Source: an uncultured Ruminococcus sp.
GTDB taxonomy: Bacteria > Bacillota > Clostridia > Oscillospirales > Ruminococcaceae
Direction: 5' to 3'
DNA: 25,965 nucleotides
Assembly (NCBI GenBank): GCA_902772615.1
Contig: CACYBC010000061.1
Coordinates: 1-25,965, forward strand
Positions within the stretch are counted from its first letter, which is position 1. The number at the start of each line of letters is the position of its first letter. Shown here piece by piece: positions 13,291-22,599 of this stretch. The notes beneath the pieces were generated by a model. It was not told where the DNA came from and did no database searches. It saw nothing but the letters and a program-made list of their open reading frames with translations. The translations under genes were made by a program, and so were the position numbers.

Positions 13291-15473
13291 CCTTCTGCTC
13301 CTATTCGTTCGACGCTGAGCACTCCCTTTATCTTCCTCAGTTTCTCAAGAGTTGAATTGAGATGCTCCTTCCCGCTGACTCCGATCGACAGTCTGATCAC
13401 GTGTCTGCGGTCGCTCTCCGGCGAGGTATTCATGGAATAGATCGGTATATGCAGCGAGGACAGTTTTCCGCTGACGTCCGCGATCATTCCGGTGCGGTCC
13501 AGACAGTAGATGATGAGATCCGCTTTGAACTGTTCCTCAATGCTGTCATCCCACCTGGCAGCTATCATCCTGGCCCTGCCGTCTTCGGTGTTCATCGTGT
13601 TGATGACATTTTTGCAGGATTTCTTGTGTATGGACACACCCTTTCCTCTGGTAATGAATCCGACGATCTCATCTCCCGGGAGCGGATTGCAGCACCTGGA
13701 GAACCGTATGAGGCAGTTATCCATACCCTCAATGATGACACCGTCCACCGCTTTGGCCCTTGTGATCGGCGCTTCCTGGAAGGAAGCAGCGGCTGCGGCG
13801 ATAGGTTCTTCAGCCTTTTTGAGTTTCTCATATTCCTCTCTGGCTTTCGGTATGATCCTGTTTATTGGGATCCCGCCATAACCTATCTCTGCAAACAGTT
13901 CATCCTTTGTATTTAATCTCTGCCTTCTGACCAGTTCGTCAAGGAAGTCATCGTATTTCTCGGGAGGTATGCGGATCATCTCGCGGCGAAGCTCTCTCTC
14001 AAGAAGGTTCTTCCCTTCTTCTATGTTCTCTTCCCGCCTCTCTCTTTTGAACCATCCCCTGATCTTCGTCCTGGCACCGCTGGTCTGGACGATGTTCAGC
14101 CAGTCTCTGGACGGACCTTTGTCCTTGGGTCCAAGTATGACCTCCACGACCTCGCTGGAGTTGACCTGATAGTTTATGGGGACTATTCTCCCGTTTACCT
14201 TCGCTCCTATCATCCTGTTTCCGACGGCGGTATGGATCGCATAGGCAAAATCTATGACCGTCGCGCCGGCCGGAAGATCTATTACGTCTCCCTTGGGCGT
14301 CAGTACGAATACCTCTTCGGGAAGAAGATCGCTCTTGATGGATCTCAGCAGGTCTGTGGCATCCTGTGACTCTTTCTGGCTCTCCAGGAGCTGCCTAACC
14401 CACTCCAGTTTTTCATCAAAGCTCTCGCTGCTCTCATTGACGCCTTCTTTATACTTCCAGTGAGCCGCAACGCCGTATTCCGCTTCGCGGTGCATCTCAT
14501 ATGTTCTTATCTGTATCTCGAAGGGAGTCTCGTTCTCGGCGATGACCGTAGTGTGCAGAGACTGATACATATTGCTCTTTGGTGTGGATATATAGTCCTT
14601 GAATCTCTTTGGGATCGGGGTATACATATCGTGGACCACTCCGAGCGCGGTATAGCATTCCGGTACCGTATCGACCAGGATCCTTATAGCATATATATCA
14701 TATATCTCTTCCAGGCTTCTGTTCTGTATGAAGAGCTTGCGGTAAATGCCGTACACCGACTTTACACGCGCCTGGATCTCAACATGTTCCAGGCCGTTTT
14801 CTTTCAGTCTCTCATGGACTTCCTGCGTAAGCTTTTCTATGAACTGGCCGTTCTTCTCCTGAAGATCATCAAGTATCTCTGTGATCTCATCGAACGCCTT
14901 GGGATCCAGATACTTCAAAGAGAGATCCTGAAGCTCATCCTTGAGCCCTTCCATCCCCAGTCTGTGCGCGATCGGCGCGTAGACTTCCATAGTCTCTCTT
15001 GACTTATCCCTTCTCTTCTGCTCCGCCATGTAATCCATGGTCCGCATGTTGTGAAGTCTGTCATTGAGCTTGATTATCATGACACGGATGTCCTTGCTCA
15101 TCGCAAGAAGCATCTTTCTGAGGTTTTCTGCCTGCTCTTCCTCTACGCTGGAGAATGAGATCTTTCCGAGTTTTGTGACCCCGTTTACCAGTTCCTCTAC
15201 CTCTTCGCCGAACTCTGCCTTTATCTCGGCAAGCGAAGTATCCGTATCCTCTACGACATCATGAAGCAGCGCGGCGCAGATGCACGCGCTGTCCAATCCG
15301 AGGTCCACAAGATAAGAAGCTACTGCTATGGGATGTATTATATAAGGCTCTCCGCTGCGCCTGAGCTGCCCTTCATGGCGCTGAGCAGCAAAAAGATACG
15401 CCTTCTCGATCATCGCCAGATCGTAGTTTCTTCCGCTTTTCTCTATTATGTTTTTCAGCTCTTCAAATGTCAT
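13287..15473 (-). CDS. rel: Bifunctional (p)ppGpp synthetase/hydrolase Rel
   Basis: This 728-residue protein makes and degrades the stringent-response alarmone. In order: the HD hydrolase domain with HDVVED (71-76); the synthetase domain with RVKSVYGIYRK (236-246), RFKDYISTPKSN (290-301) and YQSLHTT; the TGS domain (about 388-450); a Cys-containing region with CCNPLPGDEIVGF; and a C-terminal ACT domain. RFKD is the RxKD type seen in bifunctional Rel/SpoT rather than the acidic ExDD of monofunctional RelA, and the HD residues are intact, so both activities are expected. The frame is open upstream to 15632 through recJ, but homology begins at ATG 15471-15473. The ribosome binding site is weak (AGGTGA 15 bases away), which may tie translation to recJ. 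Confidence 0.95.
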   Translation of the reverse strand: MTFEELKNIIEKSGRNYDLAMIEKAYLFAAQRHEGQLRRSGEPYIIHPIAVASYLVDLGLDSACICAALLHDVVEDTDTSLAEIKAEFGEEVEELVNGVTKLGKISFSSVEEEQAENLRKMLLAMSKDIRVMIIKLNDRLHNMRTMDYMAEQKRRDKSRETMEVYAPIAHRLGMEGLKDELQDLSLKYLDPKAFDEITEILDDLQEKNGQFIEKLTQEVHERLKENGLEHVEIQARVKSVYGIYRKLFIQNRSLEEIYDIYAIRILVDTVPECYTALGVVHDMYTPIPKRFKDYISTPKSNMYQSLHTTVIAENETPFEIQIRTYEMHREAEYGVAAHWKYKEGVNESSESFDEKLEWVRQLLESQKESQDATDLLRSIKSDLLPEEVFVLTPKGDVIDLPAGATVIDFAYAIHTAVGNRMIGAKVNGRIVPINYQVNSSEVVEVILGPKDKGPSRDWLNIVQTSGARTKIRGWFKRERREENIEEGKNLLERELRREMIRIPPEKYDDFLDELVRRQRLNTKDELFAEIGYGGIPINRIIPKAREEYEKLKKAEEPIAAAAASFQEAPITRAKAVDGVIIEGMDNCLIRFSRCCNPLPGDEIVGFITRGKGVSIHKKSCKNVINTMNTEDGRARMIAARWDDSIEEQFKADLIIYCLDRTGMIADVSGKLSSLHIPIYSMNTSPESDRRHVIRLSIGVSGKEHLNSTLEKLRKIKGVLSVERIGAEG

Positions 15474-15504
15474 CCCGGGTTTTTCTTCACCTGAAAAAAC
15501 TCTG

Positions 15505-17535
15505 CTACCGTTTACAGATCGCCCTGAAAGTCGGCGAATCCATAAGGTCCTTTTTGGTATCTGTAGGAATGGGGACAAGAATCTCTTTGTCGCCGTCAAT
15601 GAGCTCCGCCCTGGCAAGCCCAAGCTCTGCAAACACCCTTATAAGTGCCAGCATCTTTCCAAGGGGCATATCCTTTACTTTGCCGCAAAGACCAGCACCG
15701 CACGATACAAGCAATTCTCTGCGTGCGATGCACCGGTAAACTGCAGCCGCGTCGTCTCTGTCAGAAAGAAGCAGAGAATCCTTTGCGCATTTGCCGGTAA
15801 AATTGAGTCTTCTCAATTCCTCGAACGAATCTATATCCTGCTCCGTGATGGATGCCCTTCTGATATCTATGACCTTAACGGATACCATCGTGCGTATTTG
15901 TCCGCTATACAGTGAGAGGCTCACTACGACATCCACCTTCTCACCTATCTCAAACGGGAACTGACAGGTTTTTGTCCCGAACAGCGCTCCATAGAACTGC
16001 TTTTCTCCTGTCCGGAAACTGATCCTTGTGTGCCGTTCTCCCAGCGGGTATATGCCTTCGACAGTGCATCCTCTGACCAGAAAAACCGGCTGACTGTTTC
16101 CGTTTCCAAAGGGTTTCAGTATGTCCAGTCCTCTGACTTCGTCCTCACTGACTTCCTGAGCGCTGATCTCCGCATCTATCTTAAGTTCTGTGATCCTGTA
16201 CTCGTCAGCATGTTCTTCACAGTACGCTCTGATCCTGTCCTTGAGTTCCGGTATGCGGTCAGCCCTGATGGTAAATCCGGCAGCCATATCGTGACCGCCG
16301 AACTTTTCCATAAGATCGGAACAGCTGGCAAGCATCTTATACAAAGAGAACCCTTCTACGCTTCTACCCGACCCTTTGGCAGTATCACCGTCCACCGATA
16401 TCACTATGGCAGGCTTGTCGTATTTGTCCACCAGCCTGGAACTTGCTATTCCCATCACTCCGGGATGAAGTCCTTCCGCCGCTACTACGAACACCGGTTC
16501 AGAACTGTAATTCATATTCTTTATGAGGATGCTGTTGATCAATTCAGACGTCTCCTGTTCCACAGCCTGACGCTGACGGTTCAGTTCGTCGATCTCCTTT
16601 GCCATGCCCCGGGCTTCTTCCTCATCTTCTGTCAGCAGAAGTTCCAGAGCAAGATTCTCATTCCCCATCCTGCCGGCAGCGTTGAGACGCGGCGCGAGAT
16701 TGAATGCAACATTCATCTCATTGACATTATTTATATCCACGCCGGTAGTTTCACACAGAGCTTCCAGACCGGGACATTCGCCGAAAGGTATAAGGCGCAG
16801 CCCTTCTCTGACGATATATCTGTTATCCCTTCTCATGGGCATTATATCGCTTATGGTCCCGATCGCAGCAAGGAAACCGTAACTCTCCACGGCTTCAGAT
16901 ACGGTGGTCTCTTCAAGCGCAGCCGCCGTTTTCAGTGCCACGCCCACACCGGCAAGATCCTCAAACCCTGAGTTGTCATCCTTCCTGTGCGGATTGATGA
17001 CCGCTACCGCCTCAGGGAGAGCCTCCTGGACCATGTGATGATCAGTGATGATAGTGTCTATTCCCAACGTCTTTGCGTATACCACTTCGTCAAAAGCAGA
17101 TATGCCATTATCTACCGTTACTATCAGCCTGACTCCATTATCCGCCAGAGAGTCGACCGCTTCCACCGACAGGCCGTAGCCTGTGGTATCCCTGCTTGGC
17201 AGAGAACAGATCACATCAGCTCCGAGTCCTTTCAGACACCTGTACATAAGTGTTGTCGCGGTAAGGCCGTCAACATCATAATCACCGAAGACCGCTATCC
17301 TCTCACCGGCTTCAACAGCTCTGTGTATCCTGTCCGCGGCGATGTCCATGTCCTTGAGAAGGAAGGGATCGTCGGAAGAGAGGCGTCCGTCAAGAAACTG
17401 TCCGGCCTCCGAAGGCTCCGAGAACCCTCTTCCGGCCAACACAAGTGAGGCCAGGTGTGTCACTCCCAGCTCTTTCTCTATCCTGTTTGCCGTCGCGCCG
17501 TCAGGTTGCCTGACTACCCATCTCTTGATATTCAT
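15505..17535 (-). CDS. recJ: Single-stranded-DNA-specific 5'-3' exonuclease RecJ
   Basis: This 676-residue DHH-superfamily nuclease degrades single-stranded DNA in recombination and mismatch repair. The catalytic motifs are FGDYDVDGLTA (DYDVDG 85-90), TVDNGIS (140-146), ITDHH (163-167), and PRLNAAGRMG. The DHHA1 part has SGRSVEGFSLYKML and FGGHDMAAGF. The C-terminal extension (about 560-676) is variable. I choose ATG 17533-17535 because AAAGGG is eight bases upstream; GTG 17542-17544 in frame is the alternative and adds three residues. It lies 25 bases after the FAD dehydrogenase and 31 before rel. Confidence 0.94.
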   Translation of the reverse strand: MNIKRWVVRQPDGATANRIEKELGVTHLASLVLAGRGFSEPSEAGQFLDGRLSSDDPFLLKDMDIAADRIHRAVEAGERIAVFGDYDVDGLTATTLMYRCLKGLGADVICSLPSRDTTGYGLSVEAVDSLADNGVRLIVTVDNGISAFDEVVYAKTLGIDTIITDHHMVQEALPEAVAVINPHRKDDNSGFEDLAGVGVALKTAAALEETTVSEAVESYGFLAAIGTISDIMPMRRDNRYIVREGLRLIPFGECPGLEALCETTGVDINNVNEMNVAFNLAPRLNAAGRMGNENLALELLLTEDEEEARGMAKEIDELNRQRQAVEQETSELINSILIKNMNYSSEPVFVVAAEGLHPGVMGIASSRLVDKYDKPAIVISVDGDTAKGSGRSVEGFSLYKMLASCSDLMEKFGGHDMAAGFTIRADRIPELKDRIRAYCEEHADEYRITELKIDAEISAQEVSEDEVRGLDILKPFGNGNSQPVFLVRGCTVEGIYPLGERHTRISFRTGEKQFYGALFGTKTCQFPFEIGEKVDVVVSLSLYSGQIRTMVSVKVIDIRRASITEQDIDSFEELRRLNFTGKCAKDSLLLSDRDDAAAVYRCIARRELLVSCGAGLCGKVKDMPLGKMLALIRVFAELGLARAELIDGDKEILVPIPTDTKKDLMDSPTFRAICKR

Positions 17536-17560
17536 GACAGCCACCCTTTACCTGCAGTTC

Positions 17561-19138
17561 TCAGTCCTGGAACGGACTGTATTTTTCAATAATTGCAGCT
17601 GCGGTCCTCAGACCATCCACCGCAGAACTCATGATGCCTCCCGCATATCCGGACCCCTCTCCGCAGGGGTATAGGCCCTGGATTCCTATAGCCTGTCTGT
17701 CTTCGTCCCTGTTTATTCTCACCGGTGCCGATGTTCTCGTCTCCACTCCGGTAAGGATCGCATCTCTTTCAGAGAAGCACTCCATCTTTTCAGAGAACGC
17801 CCGCAGGCCTCCTCTGAGGCATTCTGAAAGGTCAGTCCCGAAGATCTTCTCAAAATCGAACGCCGTCAGTCCGCGCGGATATGTCGGGGAGACTTTTCCT
17901 TCCTTAAGTCCGCGCCGCCCGTCCATGAAGGAACCGACATCACATGCCGGCGCAGCGAAACATCCGCCCGCTGCAGCGAATGCCGCCCTCTCGAGATTTT
18001 TCTGAAAGCCTATGGCTTTCAGAGGATTTGCTCCGAAATCTTCAGGTCCTACAGAGACGCAGACAGCGCTGTTTGCATTCCTGCCGTCTCTGAGATATGT
18101 GCTCATCCCGTTAGTGACCGTCCCTCCGTTCTCGGAAGCCGCTGCGACAACGGTTCCGCCCGGGCACATACAGAATGTGTATACTCCTCTTCCTGCTACT
18201 TTTGCGGAAAGATTGTATTCACCTTTGGGAAGTCTGGGATCTTCTGCGAGCTTTCCGTACAGTGACCTGTCCACTTCGCTTTGAAGATGCTCGATCCTGA
18301 AGCCCACAGAAAACGGTTTTGCTGTCAGCATCGCTCCGCGGTCCAGCAGCATTGAGTAGGTGTCTCTTGCGCTGTGTCCGCAGGCAAGCACTACTGCCTG
18401 TGCCGGCATCTCTCCCTCTGAGGTCATTATCCCTGTCAGACGGCCTCTGCTCACCTCAATATCTTCCAGTTTACACAGGAATCTGACTTCTCCGCCGTTC
18501 TCGGTTATCTTCTCCCTTATCCTTTTGACGATGTTCCTGAGATTGTCCGTGCCTATATGAGGTCTGGCTTTGGTCAGGATATCATCAGGTGCTCCAAAGA
18601 AACAGAAAGTGTTCAGCACATAGTCACACAGGCCATCATTTATCCTTGTCGTGAGCTTTCCGTCTGAAAATGTACCTGCACCGCCCTCGCCAAACTGGAT
18701 GTTGGTGTCCTGGTCAAATGCTCCTCCTGCAAAGAAAGTATCGACCGATGCCGTTCTGGTATCGACATCAGCACCGCGCTCCAGAAGTATTGGACGATAA
18801 CCGTATTCGGAAAGTAGATAGGCTGCAAACAAGCCCGCGGGACCGGCACCGACCACTACAGGACGGCTCGTCATCCTTTCAGTCCCGGGCTTTGGGTGGA
18901 GCTGCTGCTTCTCAGCATATTGCATTCCGTTTCCTGACGCCGCCACCCTCTTCTCGGTGTCGGGATCACTGAGTGATACCGTCACCGAACACACCATCGC
19001 CGCCTGCCCTCTCCTCAGATCGTAGGAGATGCGCCTGAGCGCGTATTCGCCCGGCAGGCCTACTCTATTTTTTGCTTCTTCCACTGCTTCCTGACCGGTA
19101 CTGCCCAGAGGAAGTCTTATCCCTGTCACAATGATCAT
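17561..19138 (-). CDS. Uncharacterised FAD-dependent dehydrogenase (COG2509 type)
   Basis: This 525-residue protein resembles the NAD(FAD)-utilising dehydrogenase family. An N-terminal domain (about 1-88) of the family's own type precedes the FAD-binding Rossmann fold with VVVGAGPAGLFAAYLL (GxGxxG at 97-102) and the ribose-binding LLERG. IQFGEGGAGTFSDGKLTTRI is a family hallmark, as are ACGHSARDTY and the C-terminal FAD contact LYPCGEGSGYAGGI. The substrate is unknown. Its ATG overlaps the cdaR stop as ATGA. It sits between the c-di-AMP genes and recJ; why a flavoprotein belongs there is open. Confidence 0.88.
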   Translation of the reverse strand: MIIVTGIRLPLGSTGQEAVEEAKNRVGLPGEYALRRISYDLRRGQAAMVCSVTVSLSDPDTEKRVAASGNGMQYAEKQQLHPKPGTERMTSRPVVVGAGPAGLFAAYLLSEYGYRPILLERGADVDTRTASVDTFFAGGAFDQDTNIQFGEGGAGTFSDGKLTTRINDGLCDYVLNTFCFFGAPDDILTKARPHIGTDNLRNIVKRIREKITENGGEVRFLCKLEDIEVSRGRLTGIMTSEGEMPAQAVVLACGHSARDTYSMLLDRGAMLTAKPFSVGFRIEHLQSEVDRSLYGKLAEDPRLPKGEYNLSAKVAGRGVYTFCMCPGGTVVAAASENGGTVTNGMSTYLRDGRNANSAVCVSVGPEDFGANPLKAIGFQKNLERAAFAAAGGCFAAPACDVGSFMDGRRGLKEGKVSPTYPRGLTAFDFEKIFGTDLSECLRGGLRAFSEKMECFSERDAILTGVETRTSAPVRINRDEDRQAIGIQGLYPCGEGSGYAGGIMSSAVDGLRTAAAIIEKYSPFQD

Positions 19139-20409
19139 TTTCTGGTGACCTCGACATTGACGGTATATGACCCCACCGCCCAGACCGTGCTGCTTGACGG
19201 GATCAGCACCGTGACCGGTACAGATTGCGTTCCGCTCTCCGGTTTGAGTCCCGAAGCGTCGATCACTGCCACCAGAGAAGTGGGCAGCAGGTTTGCGATC
19301 GTCTCTGCATCGCCTATGACGTTTACTCCGCTGATATGCTCGGTCAGTATCGTTACTTCATATTCTTCCGGGACGTTTGAAGCCCGTATATCCGTGACCG
19401 TCATTTTCTGTGAGGTCATACCCTGAGAATCGAACTTGACCGAGATCGTGCCGATACCGTCCAGATCTACATATCCCGAGGGCAGCGTAACATCAAACTG
19501 ATATGTCTCACCCAGATTCAGGGTAGCGACATCAACATAGCCGATCGTCCTGACAGAGGTCGGAACTGCAGAACCTTCTGCATACGCAACGCGTATCGTA
19601 GAAGGAGAAAGAGAGTATTTCAGTACAGATGTGTCAAAGCCTGACGGCACATTTACGAACTCTATATCAAAGTCCATTGCTCCTTCTTTATAGATCGGGA
19701 TCAGAAGGTCCACCGACGGAGCGTCCATCCTGAGCATATCGGAAGATATCTCTTTGTTGTCTGCGTCATACAGATGGATCTTTCCCGATATCGTCGTTGT
19801 GGAGGACAGTTCACCTTCGATATTGCCTTCCGCAGTGACTTTTCTTATCTTGTCCACCGTTTCCCTGCTTCCGACAATCGTCACGGCAGCAGGTGAGCAG
19901 ACTATTGGCTGTGCAACATATCCGTCTGCAACGGTAAAGCCGGAGACCGACGGCGAGATCTGGAATTTCCTCATGGCTGACTCTCCGAATGTGAGAACGA
20001 GGACCGAAGGATCCACCGTTTTTATCTCATAATTCAGCAGCTGATTGTTCTTGCTCGCATTCAGAGCGATGTTGTATGTCCCGGCTTCAGTGACATTCGA
20101 AAAATCAGGTGTGACGGTGATGCTGTCAGATGTAAGCATTCCGATGATGCTCCTGTCCCCGGAGACCGTAACGCTTACTTTATGTTCTGTTGCCTCTCCT
20201 TCTATAAGGTCAAGCCCCATCGACTGGTAGCTGGCTCCCGTAGAAGGTATCTCCACAACGATATTATCTATGGTTCTTGTTGTGATGCTGTTGACAGAAA
20301 GCGCAACTACTGCCCATATCACGACCGCCAGCACCAGCGAAAGGACCATGAGTTTGGGCCTGCTGGTGAGCCAGTCGGAAAACAGTTCTTTGAACCAGTC
20401 TTTTTTCAC
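19135..20409 (-). CDS. cdaR: YbbR-domain regulator of CdaA (CdaR)
   Basis: This 424-residue protein has a short cytoplasmic start (KKDWFKELFSDW), one membrane segment at about residues 18-38 (KLMVLSLVLAVVIWAVVAL), and then an extracytoplasmic part of repeated YbbR domains, roughly four of 80-90 residues rich in Thr, Ser and Val. CdaR binds the membrane diadenylate cyclase CdaA and tunes c-di-AMP output. It starts at GTG 20407-20409, overlapping the cdaA stop as GTGA with GAGG eight bases upstream. In B. subtilis glmM follows; here glmM is replaced by the FAD dehydrogenase. Confidence 0.9.
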   Translation of the reverse strand: MKKDWFKELFSDWLTSRPKLMVLSLVLAVVIWAVVALSVNSITTRTIDNIVVEIPSTGASYQSMGLDLIEGEATEHKVSVTVSGDRSIIGMLTSDSITVTPDFSNVTEAGTYNIALNASKNNQLLNYEIKTVDPSVLVLTFGESAMRKFQISPSVSGFTVADGYVAQPIVCSPAAVTIVGSRETVDKIRKVTAEGNIEGELSSTTTISGKIHLYDADNKEISSDMLRMDAPSVDLLIPIYKEGAMDFDIEFVNVPSGFDTSVLKYSLSPSTIRVAYAEGSAVPTSVRTIGYVDVATLNLGETYQFDVTLPSGYVDLDGIGTISVKFDSQGMTSQKMTVTDIRASNVPEEYEVTILTEHISGVNVIGDAETIANLLPTSLVAVIDASGLKPESGTQSVPVTVLIPSSSTVWAVGSYTVNVEVTRK

Positions 20410-21269
20410 TTTATCAACCTCTTGAAACTGAATTTCTGCTTTTCCTCATCATCTTTTTCTTTAGGCATCAGTTCTCTCTCGAGGACTCTGAGGGCTCCTG
20501 CCTTGTCCAGATTGCGGATGATCACTCCGTTCTGCGCTATAGAGATATAACCGTTCTCTTCCGATACTATAAGCGACAGCGCGTCCGTCACTTCTGTTAT
20601 CCCTATTCCCGCACGGTGTCTTGTCCCCATCTCCTTGCTTATCTCCGGATTGTGTGAGACCGGCAGCAGACATCCGGCCGCAGTAAGCCTGTTTCCGCGT
20701 ATTACCACCGCTCCGTCATGAAGAGGGGATCCTTTATAAAAAATGTTCTCTATCAGTTCCTGCGATATCTCCGCATCTATAACGCTCCCGGTAGATATTA
20801 TCTCGGTTAGGGGCGTTTCTTTTTCAAATACGATAAGCGCGCCGGTCATCGTTCTGGACATGTCAGCCGCTGCCGAGCAGATCTGCTCATAGGCAGACCG
20901 CAGACTGCTGTTGTTCTGATCATCAAGTCTTATCGTAAACAGGGACCTTCCGAACCTTGCCCTTCCGACGCGTTCCAGCATGCTTCTGAGCTCCGGCTGG
21001 AATATGACGACCAGTACCACCAGTCCGTACCTGAACAGGTAATCGATCAGGAACTTGATCGTTTTGAGCTGTAATGCCGTTGAAACGGCATACGCTACAG
21101 CAAGTACCGTCATGCCCTTGACCAGAGTCGCAGTCCTTGTGTGAGCAAGCATCTCCACCAGTTTGTAGATAAGGTAAGCAACAAGTACGATGTCCAGCGC
21201 ATCCCGCCATGAGAATGTGTTGGCCATCGCTATCAAAGCTTCCTGCACCTGTTTGAAAAAATTTAGCAT
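20406..21269 (-). CDS. cdaA: Membrane diadenylate cyclase CdaA
   Basis: This 287-residue enzyme condenses two ATP into c-di-AMP, the second messenger for potassium and wall homeostasis. Three membrane segments lie at about residues 24-40, 48-66 and 80-92. The DAC domain follows with LHDGAVVI (DGA 185-187), GTRHRAGIG (RHR 217-219) and SLIVSEENG, all catalytic motifs being intact. A charged tail (EKDDEEKQKFSFK) ends the protein. ATG 21267-21269 has only AGAGAT as a weak binding site. The ispDF stop is 27 bases upstream, so co-transcription is likely. Confidence 0.95.
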   Translation of the reverse strand: MLNFFKQVQEALIAMANTFSWRDALDIVLVAYLIYKLVEMLAHTRTATLVKGMTVLAVAYAVSTALQLKTIKFLIDYLFRYGLVVLVVIFQPELRSMLERVGRARFGRSLFTIRLDDQNNSSLRSAYEQICSAAADMSRTMTGALIVFEKETPLTEIISTGSVIDAEISQELIENIFYKGSPLHDGAVVIRGNRLTAAGCLLPVSHNPEISKEMGTRHRAGIGITEVTDALSLIVSEENGYISIAQNGVIIRNLDKAGALRVLERELMPKEKDDEEKQKFSFKRLIK

Positions 21270-21296
21270 ATCTATGATCTCTTTATATTTATTTAG

Positions 21297-22427
21297 TCAG
21301 TTTATAAGTGCGACTGCGTGCGCGGCGATCCCTTCCCCGTTTCCCGTAAAACCGAGTCCCTCTTCTGTAGTGGCTTTGACATTTACGCAGTCAGCCGGAA
21401 CCGCAAGTGCCGCGGCGATGTTCATGATCATTGACGGAATGTGTTCCGCGAGCTTTGGTCTCTGGCAGATGACCGTGGCGTCTACAGATGATATCCTGAA
21501 TCCCTTCTCACGGACCATCCTCCCGCATTCACTGAGCAGTTGCATACTGTCAGCGCCTTCAAATTCAGGGTCCGTGTCCGGAAAGTGATATCCGATATCT
21601 CTCAGCGCAGCTGCACCGAGGACCGCGTCGCACACCGCATGAAGCAGCACGTCAGCATCCGAGTGTCCCAGGAGACCTTTCTCCCACGGGATCTCCACTC
21701 CTCCCAGCACAAGTCTTCTATCAGCTACCAGTCTGTGGACATCATATCCGTGTCCGATCCTCATTCTGCTGCCTCCGGCCTGCATCCTTGCCCTGTCAAC
21801 ATCTTCAGGTGTAGTGATCTTGAAATTCGATCTGTCGTTCTCCACCAGTTTCACCGGATATCCGTTTTTCTCGAACAGCTGACAGTCATCAAAACTGTCA
21901 TCTGCAGATGAGATCAGTTTTCTGTAGAGATCCGCGCGGAATATCTGAGGTGTTGCAACCGCATAAAGACGGCTTCTGTCCGGTGTCTGCACTGAAAAAC
22001 CGTCCCCATCCGTGACCTTGATCGTGTCCGTGACCGGCAGTGCCGGCGCCGCGGCGCCGTAACACTTTGCCGCTTCTGCCGTCCTTCTTATGACATCCTC
22101 CGTGACGAACGGTCTCGCCGCGTCATGTATAGCGAAATAATCCGTTTCGGGGGGAGCAGCCTTTACTCCCGCCTGAGCGGAGAGGCACCTTGTGTCTCCG
22201 CCTTTTACTACGGCGTACAGTTTGGGATATTTATCTTTCAGGCACGATATCTTCCCGACAAGGTCTTCCCGGGCCACAGCGACGACAGCATCGATCTCCG
22301 GACTGCTACAGAACGCGGAGACCGAGCGTTCAAAAACACTGGTTCCTCCGATCTCGATCGACAGCTTGTCCGTACCTTTCATTCTGGAGGAGGATCCTCC
22401 ACCTACGATCACCGCGGTGATACCCAT
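21297..22427 (-). CDS. ispDF: Bifunctional IspD/IspF of the MEP isoprenoid pathway
   Basis: This 376-residue protein fuses two MEP-pathway steps. The IspD cytidylyltransferase (1-216) has GGGSSSRMKGTDK for CTP binding and HDAARPF (101-107). The IspF cyclase (222-376) starts MRIGHGYDVHR with zinc ligands D229 and H231, then GHSDADV and LLHAVCDA with H263. IspE, which acts between them, is not in the window. ATG 22425-22427 follows GGAGAG by six bases, and a promoter candidate lies at 22472-22500, so this is probably the first gene of the 11.6-kb operon. The fusion is common in some Clostridia and in epsilon- and alphaproteobacteria. Confidence 0.95.
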   Translation of the reverse strand: MGITAVIVGGGSSSRMKGTDKLSIEIGGTSVFERSVSAFCSSPEIDAVVAVAREDLVGKISCLKDKYPKLYAVVKGGDTRCLSAQAGVKAAPPETDYFAIHDAARPFVTEDVIRRTAEAAKCYGAAAPALPVTDTIKVTDGDGFSVQTPDRSRLYAVATPQIFRADLYRKLISSADDSFDDCQLFEKNGYPVKLVENDRSNFKITTPEDVDRARMQAGGSRMRIGHGYDVHRLVADRRLVLGGVEIPWEKGLLGHSDADVLLHAVCDAVLGAAALRDIGYHFPDTDPEFEGADSMQLLSECGRMVREKGFRISSVDATVICQRPKLAEHIPSMIMNIAAALAVPADCVNVKATTEEGLGFTGNGEGIAAHAVALIN

Positions 22428-22471
22428 AAACGTCTCTCCAAATGCATATAGTATCCCGATTCTAACTAAAT

Positions 22472-22500
22472 ATTATAGTGGAATCCCTCTCTCTTTACAA
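22472..22500 (-). promoter_or_regulatory. Predicted promoter of the ispDF-cdaA-rel-hemZ operon
   Basis: On the - strand TTGTAA (22500-22495, 4/6) and a perfect TATAAT (22477-22472) are 17 bases apart. Transcription would start near 22465. No other convincing promoter was noticed in the short gaps down to hemZ. Confidence 0.55.
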
Positions 22501-22527
22501 CGAAAGCTTTACTTCACTGGTGCCTGA

Positions 22528-22557
22528 TTGACTAATGCTCGCTGGAATAGTTAAACT
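22528..22557 (+). promoter_or_regulatory. Predicted promoter of the aldo/keto reductase gene
   Basis: TTGACT (22528-22533, 5/6) is followed after 18 bases by TAAACT (22552-22557, 4/6). It diverges from the ispDF promoter 28 bases away. The -10 is weak. Confidence 0.4.
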
Positions 22558-22599
22558 TTAACCAGGATCGACCACTCCCTTCACTTAAGGAGCAATGAT

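Noticed and set aside
15474..15632. N-terminal extension of Rel by 53 residues
   Set aside because: The extension overlaps the end of recJ in another frame and matches no Rel domain; homology starts at ATG 15473.
16030..16971. A 313-codon open frame on the + strand inside recJ
   Set aside because: Antisense to RecJ catalytic motifs, with low-complexity composition and no start signals.
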